From assembly GCA_023014335.1 (NCBI GenBank), contig JAECYW010000008.1, forward strand, positions 620,001 to 684,000: 64,000 nucleotides of DNA. The letters run 5' to 3'. A program made the position numbers and the translations under genes. This stretch comes from Galerina marginata. Its lineage: Eukaryota; Basidiomycota; Agaricomycetes; Agaricales; Galerinaceae. Shown piece after piece: positions 55,503-64,000 of the stretch (its first letter is position 1; each line of letters starts with the position of its first letter). The notes beneath the pieces are model-generated. The model ran no database searches. It was not told the origin of the DNA and was given only the letters and a program-made list of their open reading frames with translations.

Positions 55503-55840
55503 CGAATGGTAGAGACTCCCTAGGGCCAAATTGGAGATTTGTATAATTCAATGAGATGGTAGAAGGTGAGTCGGAATGCTGGGGTTTTCTTGCTGATTAT
55601 TCGGTCCGGTTCCTGCCGTCCGATGATCGCGGCGTACGCACCATTGGTTTGTTTTTGTCACCGCGATTTTTCTGAACTTGAACATCTAGACAAGCACAAC
55701 TGTACTAGGAGCAAACAATTACCCACCACCTCAAGGTCTTTGGGTTCACGGTTGGCCTGGCTTTTGCAGCTTCGATTCCCTCGTTTAACCCTTGCTCATC
55801 CTTTTCGCAACCATCAGCACCTCCATCTAAGACGTTGATC
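55503..55840. promoter_or_regulatory. conserved head-to-head spacer, copy 3
   Basis: 338 bp homologous to the other F-box/RS-TM spacers; the central CCGTCCGATGATCGCGGCGTACGC block and the GGTTTGTTTTTGTCACCGCG block are kept. Confidence 0.55.
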
Positions 55841-56702
55841 ATGACTTCGCGGTTGTACACCACCGATGCCGATAAACCTAACGAAGCTTATCCTAGTGGT
55901 TCACCGCCGCCTTATGCTTACGTTCCTGTGGACCCGTTTAAACCATCCCTTGCGTTTATGTAGTTTGAACAACATCTTACCTTCACGGTTTCGTCGCGAC
56001 GGTCGTCGAAATGAACAGGCACCTGGACAGACTGGAGGACCGGGTGCAGCCAGTGCACCTGCCTATGCTCATCCGGGTGGTGGCCGTCTCCGTCATCCAA
56101 TGTATAGGCAGCATACTCGCCCTTCTCGACGACCGGCAGATTGTACAATGCCGCCACAACCAACTGTTTATTCGTACACACAAGGACCACGCGTCCCAGG
56201 CAATGAGTATGTTCCGCGACCTTATTATCTCAGTCATGCTGTGCCTGCCTCAGGCGGTGTAGACGATGACTACGTTTCGTGCTGAAGTAATTTTTTTGTC
56301 CAGGAAAACACCTTCAAACTATTGACCAGTGCAGATGGAACAGTCTGGCGTCTTTCTCCAGAGTCGGATGAAAAACTTGTTGTCGGTCGAGTAAGAATAT
56401 GCTACGCAATTGCACAGCATAAATATGGATGGTCACGAACCTATGACCCAGCCAAAAACCCAGATTGTCTAGACCAACGCAACTGTCTGAAGGCGCGCCT
56501 GGACTTTCTAATGAATTTGTCTACTGGAATCAACTGGGACGGTCTTGGTAAAGTTTTCCAGCCTTTGTCACCTTCAATCACCAACAAGTTTTGTGCTAAC
56601 TGTGTCGATAAAATTGTGCCTCTCTATGAAGCCGGCATCGAGAAGGTCTTGGATGAGCTACCGACTTACTTTGGGCTTCCTGCATGGGCAGATCTTAAGT
56701 AG
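55841..56702 (+). pseudogene. chimera 2: RS-TM 5' fragment joined to BTB 3' fragment
   Basis: Same structure and same breakpoint as the chimera at 52741, so it arose by tandem duplication after the fusion. The 1-base deletion of copy 1 is absent, but a 4-base insertion (TTTATGTAGTTTG, about 55956-55968) creates a stop and frameshift in the RS-TM part. The BTB part is open from the ATG at 56322 to 56702 (ends PAWADLK). No BTB domain remains. Confidence 0.75.
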
Positions 56703-57500
56703 AACACTATCCAGTAGTGAGATATATATAGTTTTCACCCTCTATGGAGGCTGATTTAACCCTGGCCTCAAACTTCGAATTGGATCCAGGGTGTGAACTG
56801 AGGAGGATTCCTTCATGCTTGATTTCGCCCTTGTCCTCACAGTGCAAGCGTTTCTAATGAACGTCGGGCTTCATAACCGTGCCTTGTTCTACTGAACATC
56901 TAATCATGGATTCGCGAAGTGTCCACTGACCATTAGCCCCACCTTGTTTTTTTTTCTCTCCGACGGCGGTTGATGAATCTCAGCCTTGGAGCTCACTGCT
57001 GTGCCATGTTGGCTGTGATGTATGTGTACATGCGATCTGAACCGGTAAGCCCTGGGACAGATTAAGAAAGATGGACATAAACTTCGTACTTCAATTATGG
57101 CTCAAAGGAAAACCCTGGTGTTTGGCCTAAACATCTGTCGGTAGCGAGTAAACTAGTAACCCGAAAGAAACAGATATTTGTATCCCAACGAGTCTTGTGC
57201 TTGACAATGACTGAAAGTGAGAAATAAATCAATGGCTTATTGCTCAATGCCCTAATTTGACCGTTTTCGGAAGTTCTCTACCATACCAGGATGAGTATCC
57301 ATTCATTTAAAGTCATCATATTCAACATAGAGCTAGGCCATTTAAGCATTCTTGAAGAGACTTACATACATCTATTCTTGAATGTAAACGGAAAGAGTGT
57401 AAAACAAAGCTGCCTTTAACAAGTGCAATCAGGCTTGGGCTGCAATTCCTGGACAAGTAAAACCGTCTCTCGTCTTGGGAGGAACGAGAAAGTGTGAAGA
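56703..57500. other. duplicated non-coding DNA from BTB and F-box downstream regions
   Basis: 56703-56900 resembles the BTB 2 downstream region (complement of about 35650-35860). 57120-57260 resembles the complement of about 35400-35480. No gene. Confidence 0.55.
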
Positions 57501-59148
57501 TTACAAGTATCTAGCAAAGGGGCCGAAATCATCGGGGAAAATATTGTCATGTGCACGAAGAGCAGCAATAAAATTTGACTCATTTCTAGCTGAAAATAGA
57601 GGAGGTCAGTAAGGAGGGTTTTTATCGAGGAAAATTGTACTTTACTTTCTTGAACCTTCGATGTCTCTGTTCCGGATGCACTCCGGTGCCACAAAAAAGC
57701 AGACCTTTTCCAGTCACAGAGCCAGACTTTTTTGAGCAGAGGAAATCGGCTAGCAAGCTTGGCTTGTGTTTCTCTATGTTTAGCGTCTATATCCTCAGAA
57801 GCACTCGCTGTCCAGTTTAACCTTAGCGATTGTATGTGCGGCGATAAAGGAACATTGGTTAAATCATCTAAGAAGGTCTGCAAGAAGGATTTAGCACGCA
57901 ATTCATTAAAGCAAATGTCTGGCTGACCTCTGGAGTAATATCATTATTTATATATAATGTCTCCACTGATAGGCTTTGCAATTTTGTGAGAATGACGCAA
58001 AGGCTTGCGAGATCACTGTATTTGACCGATCGGATATTAACGTAAAAATGAGTCAAGTCTGTCAAGTACTGGGAATAAATGGACGAGGAAAAAAGCTCCA
58101 AATAGACTGAAAAATCTTCTCCGGCCATTACTAGCAGGCTATCCAAATACAAGCGCCGAAATTGCTGTGATTTCGAGGATCGGCCTACTAGGAGCGGAAG
58201 GAGTTCATACGGGCCGCAGTAATCCTGGAGGTAGGGAACAGGGGATATCAGAGGCAATTCGTATGCCTCGATTACCTCCTTCCATTCGTTAATCCTTCCG
58301 GATCCAAGGCCTAATTTTAGAAATTGGATTCTGGGTGTTTTGGAGAGAAGGATGGGGAAATCGCGCAGCATGCCAGTGGTTATCGATATCTCCAGTGATA
58401 TGAGCGAGTTGAATTTGCCAGTCGGGCTAATTTTCTGTACGAGAAGTGAAGGGACATGATTCGGTTTGACGTAAAGGTGTTCGAGTTGGTTCAGATCCAA
58501 GAGGCTTAACCAGAGGTTGACCGTTTGGGTGTGCACGCCTTCAAGGTTGGTCAGAAGGTCCCAGAAGCGAAACTCATGCAAGTGCAAAGATATGTTCACG
58601 GGGGAAAGGAGTTCGCAAGAAGTGACGCCAACGAGCTTCAGCTGTGATAATCGAGAGATTTGTTGGAGTGCGAAGGCATCAAATTTGGTGTAGCTTGACT
58701 GGAAGCTTCGGGCATTTCTGAACTGCGGGAGGACTTGATAAAATTTCCTCCACATGGAGGTGAGATCGTCAAGTGGGGTTTCGGGGATGATGGTAGTTGG
58801 TTTTGGCCAGGGGAGTAGCTTAAGATGGCGCACGTAGCTCGCGATCGGCTCAGAACTGAAGAACTCTAAGCGGTGGAGCTCACGATCTATTTCGTCCCAT
58901 GGAGGTACAGGCTTGGTTTGTTGGGATCCTATCTGCTGAATTGGGGTGGGCCCGAGAATGAAAGAATGGTAAATAAAGGTGCGACACATGAGAGGAAGCG
59001 CAAGTGAGCGAAATGCTCGGCATGTCGATGAAGTCTTTACCAAGGTTTCGCGGGGATGGGCTTCGGTATCCAGTTCGGCAATATTATCGAAAATCTTTAT
59101 CCAAACGTCAATGGGAAGTGCATCAATCTCGTTTTTGAAGGAAGCCAT
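57501..59148 (-). CDS. F-box protein (F-box 4)
   Basis: Starts MASFKNEIDALPIDVWIKIFDNIAEL at 59148. Exon 1 ends ...NNDITPE near 57937, exon 2 begins TFLDDLTNVPLSPHIQSLRLNW, and exon 3 ends DDFGPFARYL with TAA at 57501-57503. Very close to F-box 3, with the same tail type. Head to head with the intact RS-TM copy C, so this is the complete counterpart, in the right arm, of the F-box 1 / RS-TM B pair. F-box at residues ~8-60 and a Leu-rich body; SCF substrate-adaptor role expected, target unknown. Confidence 0.82.
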
Positions 59149-59495
59149 CGGTTGGTAGAGATTCCCTAGGGCCAAATTGGAGATTTGTATAATCCAATGA
59201 GATGGTAGAAGGTGAAAGGTGAGTCGGAGTGCAGGGGTTTTCTTGCTGATGATTCGGTCCGGTTCCTGCCGTCCGATGATCGCGGCGTACGCGCCATGTT
59301 TTTGTCACCGGGATTTTTCTTAACTTGAACATCTAGACAAGTACAACTGTACTAGGAGCAAACAATTACCCACCACCTCAAGGTCTTTGGGTCCGCGGTT
59401 AGCCTGGCTTTTGCAGCTTCGATTCCCTCGTTTAACCCTTCTCATTGCGTGCTCATCCGTTTCGCAATCCTCAGCACCTTCATCTAAGAGTGATC
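59149..59495. promoter_or_regulatory. conserved head-to-head spacer F-box 4 / RS-TM C
   Basis: 347 bp homologous to the other three spacers. It lacks the GGTTTG part of the GGTTTGTTTTTGTCA block but keeps TTTTTGTCAC, the CCGTCCGATGATCGCGG block and CTAGACAAGTACAACTGTAC. Confidence 0.55.
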
Positions 59496-62400
59496 ATGAC
59501 TTCGCGGATGTACACCACCCATGCCGATAAACCAAACGAAGTTTATCCTAGTGGTTCACCGCCGCCTTATGCTTATGTTCCTGTGGACCCGTTTAAACCA
59601 TCCCTTGCGTTTAGTTTGAACAACATCTTACCTTCACGGTCTCGTCGCGGCGGCCGTCGAAATGAACAGACCCCTGGACAGACTGGAGGGCCGGGTGCGG
59701 CCAGTGCACCTTCCTATGCTCGTCCAGGTGGTGCCCGCCCACGTCATCCAATGCATAGGCAACATGCACGCCCTTCTCGGCGACCCGAACATGGTTCAAT
59801 GCCACCACAACCTACCGTTTATTCGTACGCACAAAGGCCACACGTCCAAGGCAATGAGTATGTTCCCGGACCTTATTATCTCAGTCATGCTCTGCCTGCC
59901 TCAGGCGATGTAGACGACGACTACGTTTACCCGTTGCCTTCCTCACATGGGAGGGCAAGGCGCACCCGAGAGCATCCATCGACCAGGCGAGGAGAATCCC
60001 CAATCGCTGATCCACCACGAGCTGCATATTGGCGGGCTGAAGGAGGCGACCACCCCGAATACGGTGATGGGGGTTCACAGCGACGACGAAGCCCACCGAC
60101 AAGGAGTGAAGGACGAAATGAATCTGAATTGCGACCGGGACCCACTGTCATCATGATGCCCTCTCGTTCGAGGTCCCGCAGTCGAAGTCGATCTCCTCCA
60201 ATCAGGGTGGTTATACCACCTAGTCACCTCGACCATAGCCAACCGATCGTAATTCAGCCACCTCCACAGCAAGAGCAAGCTGAAGTTATTCCTGATTCGT
60301 GGTCCAATTGGCAGCCCCACCAACCCATCATAATCCAACAACCTGACCCAGCTGAGGAAGACAAGTATCCTGCTGCGAACTATGCTCGTCCAAGTCGCCC
60401 ACGGAGCAGACGAAGAAGCAGAGGGAGACAAGAAGTGCGGCAGGTCGACTTTGCCGTTGTGGCCTCGTCCCGTTCCAGGTCCCGACGCAGCCGGAGTCGA
60501 TCACCACCGACGACGATCGTTCATCCTGCTTATCCCAATCACCATCAACCGACCGTGGTCCAGCCTCCACAAACTATCGTCATCCAGCCACCGACTCAAC
60601 CATTGCCATCTCTGCCTCCTGCCTGGAGAGCTACAAACTCTACCGCAGCCCACGATCCAAGAGCAGAAGCCTCGTCTTCGCAGCAGCAGCCGATATTCAT
60701 TCAGCAACCTTCACAGCCTATAATTATTCAGCAACCAGCTCAATCCCCTGTTCCGATTGTCTACCCTCTACCCTCGCAGCCAATTGGCACCCAACCAACC
60801 TCATATCAACCACAGCAAGTACCCGATTTGCGAGAGTGGGACGATGACCCATTTGCACATAACGTGCTCCCCGTAAATCCATTGGTTACGCAACCAACAA
60901 TAATCCCGCGACCGCCTTCTCAGCAGCAATCGCCTCCAATAATCGTTCCGTTGGGTCCACCCGACGAGCTCGGCGACGAGGAGAATGACGAATGGGATGA
61001 GGTTGCTCCTGGTCCTGCCGCCTCTGCAGCTTCGTCGCCCATAGTTGTCAGTTTTGGACGCTCTTATACGCCTGCTTCGCACCGTCCTTCTCGTTCCCCT
61101 CCGCATTCTCGTAGGAGTAGGAGGCGCTCCCGCTCTCCTCGCCGTCATGTTCGAAGTCGTAGCCCTAGTCACCGTCGTCGTACTATTTCGCCTACTGATT
61201 GGCCTCGCCAGGCCAGGCGACCGCCTCCTATGCGCACCAGTGGCTGTCTAAGTCCAAGCCCAAGTCCTCACAGCAGAAGTCGAAGTCCCCGTCGCAATCA
61301 TAATCGAAGTCGAAGTCCCCGCCCGAGTAGAAGTCGACGTCCCCGCCACAGTCCTAGCTCCTCGCCTGGTTACTTTACTGTGTCTCCGTTTACTCCTGAG
61401 CCAATCCCAGCTCCTGCTGGTCATGTCGATCATTTCTTATCTTCACATCATTACGGCGATTCCATGCTTGAAAAAACGGAGTGGCAATCTCAATCTATTC
61501 ACACTTCCGACCTCGTTCCTCCAACACAGGACATAACACCGTCCACTCAAGCTTATATTCTTGCCTTCCTCTTGGACACCGTTCCACGGCAGATATACCT
61601 GTATATGTTGCTCTGCTTGCCCTACATGTACTTCTCAAGGGTGACACGGATATTCGAGGAGGCGGAGATGAGTATGCCGATGATTCGGCAGGGCATTTTA
61701 GATTCGGCCAGGACGAAAGCTGAGGTTGGGTACGACGCTGGCGTGTCTATGGGTATGGGCGATTGGACAAACAACGGAGAGTACGGAAGGGCCGTGAATC
61801 CACACCACCCCTGGGCGTTCGACTTGGAGCCGCCTCCGGAGACGGTCGCGTATACAAATTTGCAGAATACCTGGCACACGTTTATCGATTCTTTGTTGAA
61901 AGAATGGAAGACGCTGAATATTATCTCGGTGCTGTTGCTCTCGTGAGTTATATTTATCGATCCTCTTGAAGTGAAGCCGTTGAACTTTTGTATTTGCTTT
62001 CAACAGAGCTATTTTAACCATTCTGCAGATCGATGGCGCTGCTTCTGACCCTCTTACTCGATATTCGGCTTTGCTATCCATGATCTGCGCACTCATGAGT
62101 CTGCTTTACGGATGCATCTACATTATTCGTTTTGGAACGATGAGGAAGACCTATAAGGGTGCTGAGTGGGCTGAGGTCTGTTTATTTTACTTTCAGTCTT
62201 TTCAAGCTGACTTTGCCGACATCAATAGGAAGCGCAAAAATCAAGAACGGGGATTTGGTGGAATATATGGGTTCTTCTCGCTATGCCGGCGACTTGGCTT
62301 GCCTGGTACGAATGCTTATTTTTATTATTATCTTTAACACTGCTGACCTTGTCTTTACACCGGTAGGGCCATGATATTCTACATAACTACGGTCATGTCT

Positions 62401-64000
62401 TTTGTTTGGCGTACATCGCCATTTCCTTCGTCAGCCTCTTCGTCATCCCAGCCTGTCCCATCTGAAACTTCAGCACAAATTCTCGTTCCTCGGATTGTCA
62501 TCTCTCTCGTTTTAACCCTCGGCTTAGTCTACTTCGCCCTAATAGTGGCGACGCTAAGGAGATATGGAGAACTCATGGACCGGGCATGGCAAAGACGGAT
62601 TTGGGGCTGGATGAGAGATGGTGTTGTTGACGCTGAAGAGCCGGACGCTGGAGACCCAATTGTTGGATCAAGTTCGCAATCGTATGCGGAGAAGGCTATT
62701 CCTCGACAACAAGAAAAGGGACTCAGCGATAAAGACAGAGCTGGTAGTCCAACTTTCTCGTGGCCCAAAAACCCCGATCATGAACGCACGCAATACCGTA
62801 GCGAGAAAATTCGAGAACGTGGGCTAGGAAGTGGCCATCGCGGATTTGGTGATGGCATGTTCGATTCAAGCGCCTTCAATCCGCAAGTAGTACCACCACC
62901 AGGCCCAAGCATACCTGCGCCAGTTCCCTTACCATCTTTATCTGCTTTTGCGAATCTAGGGTCTAATAATTCTGGTGAATCTCCCACATCGTCACCTCAA
63001 ATGCGGACGGCAGCACCGGCACCCCTTCAATCTCACTTTGTTTCATCTCATGGACCACCACAACAATTGGAAACCGAGCCTCAACTAAGCTCTAGAGCGG
63101 CGGAAGCTTCTTCGGATATCACAGGACTTCCCTTGGCTTCCTTGAGGGATTCAGTCTGGTCACAAGAAGAGGACAAGCGTGAAGTTAACCATCGCCACCA
63201 CCTATCCTCACCGCAGGTTATTCATAATGCTGGGGCTAGCAATAGTCCAAAGAGGTCAACGAGGAAAAGAAGGATGGTCGGCCAATCAACGCGAACCAGC
63301 GGGGATGACAACTCTGATATGAGAATATCGAGTGACCGCGAATCATCGGAATTGGATTCACTCGACTCTGGCGAGAACCCGGATACGAAAGGCAGGATAA
63401 AAATGGTCAAACTGCTTAATCTGTCGGTAGCCAATGAATCTGAGGATGAATTACTGGAGCAGAATTTGACAGAATATGGACTATGCCAGGACACGTCAGG
63501 TGGCGAGGGGGGACGTTTACGGTGGGAAATGTTTAAACAAGTCAGTTCTCTTCCCTTCTTTTCCTTTGATTGGTCGATGTTAACCTCATAATCCATACTA
63601 ACAGAAAATCCAGGCAGCACTATCACACACTCCATCAGTACCTATCTCGGTACTCGAGTACAGGCAGCCAGCAATTGGCTCGATCTTGGATAAGTTCAAT
63701 ACGTATCTCCAGATGCGCGGAATTAAAGGCGAAGTGGCGCTTTGTGAAGAATTTGGCATGCCCTCTCCTAACCTGGCGGTCTACTATTTCGCAAACTCTG
63801 GCGACTGGCCAGACCCCTATGAAGAAATAGAAGCGTTGGACGAAAAAGCACGCGGAAAAACAAGTCCAAGGAAAAAGAAGAAAATTGAACAATACGAGTC
63901 GATACCCAACGGTTTACAGAGACTCGATGTTATACTTTTCAGTCGCGAGGCACGCACGCCGGGCAAGCTGAGTGGCGCTGAGGATGATGGTGGTCGAGGG
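59496..64000 (+). CDS. RS-TM membrane protein, copy C (partial, 3' end beyond window)
   Basis: Exons 59496-61942, 62007-62175, 62229-62305, 62367-63540 and 63605 to the right edge, with the same intron positions as copy B. The start is the ATG before TSRMYTTHADK; the open frame extends upstream only through non-ATG codons. The N-terminal ~670 residues are disordered, with PPPQQEQ/IIIQQP repeats and RS-rich runs (SRSRSRSPPIRV). The conserved block and ~5 membrane segments follow (TQAYILAFLLDTVPRQIYLY; YSALLSMICALMSLLYGCIYII; GIWWNIWVLLAMPATWLAWAMIFYITTVMSFVW; ILVPRIVISLVLTLGLVYFALIVATL). A soluble tail with RKRRMVGQSTRTSGDDN follows. The last visible part keeps MRGIKGEVALCEEFGMPSP. Unknown function; membrane protein with long disordered flanks. 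Confidence 0.78.

Overview
The window looks like genomic DNA of a filamentous basidiomycete, most likely an Agaricomycete. Genes are split by many short (about 45-75 nt) GT-AG introns. F-box and BTB genes are amplified locally. There is a Kyakuja-Dileera-Zisupton (KDZ) DNA transposon of the kind common in mushrooms, and a KRE6/SKN1 beta-glucan gene. I saw no bacterial operon structure, rRNA or convincing tRNA.

Layout. 1-2.2 kb: partial gene (minus strand, running off the left edge) for a multi-pass membrane protein with a long Pro/Ser/Arg-rich N-terminus (called 'RS-TM' here, copy A). 2.2-8.2 kb: gene-poor, with a hairpin-rich tract, one small secreted protein gene and a 544-bp MITE. 8.3-10 kb: secreted beta-propeller (carboxymuconate-cyclase/lactonase-like) gene. 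10.4-12.2 kb: F-box gene. 12.8 kb: Helitron 3' end. 12,892-26,756: a complete, apparently young 13,865-bp KDZ transposon with ~580-bp near-identical terminal inverted repeats, a 7-bp target duplication and five genes. 26.8-37 kb: BTB gene, RS-TM copy B, F-box gene, second BTB gene. 37.2-39.2 kb and 49.2-50.6 kb: inverted copies of one unidentified segment. These bracket a 10-kb unique region holding KRE6. 50.7-64 kb: three more F-box genes, two broken RS-TM/BTB chimeras in tandem, and RS-TM copy C running off the right edge.

How it fits together. RS-TM, F-box and BTB form a recurring three-gene module: RS-TM and F-box are head to head across about 340 bp, and F-box and BTB are tail to tail. 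The module has been duplicated directly, inverted around KRE6 and partly decayed. The KDZ element landed between the F-box and BTB genes of one module; the other module preserves the empty site.

The most unusual signal is inside the KDZ element. I counted 54 exact CGG-N3-CCG palindromes in 13.9 kb (about 3-4 expected by chance). They lie in the TIRs, introns and coding exons of all five genes. Ten of them in the transposase gene are spaced exactly 30 bp apart, with unrelated sequence between. The element also encodes a protein with a Zn2Cys6-like cysteine cluster followed by a coiled coil, the architecture known to bind inverted CGG half-sites. I suggest, as inference, a self-encoded binding-site system.
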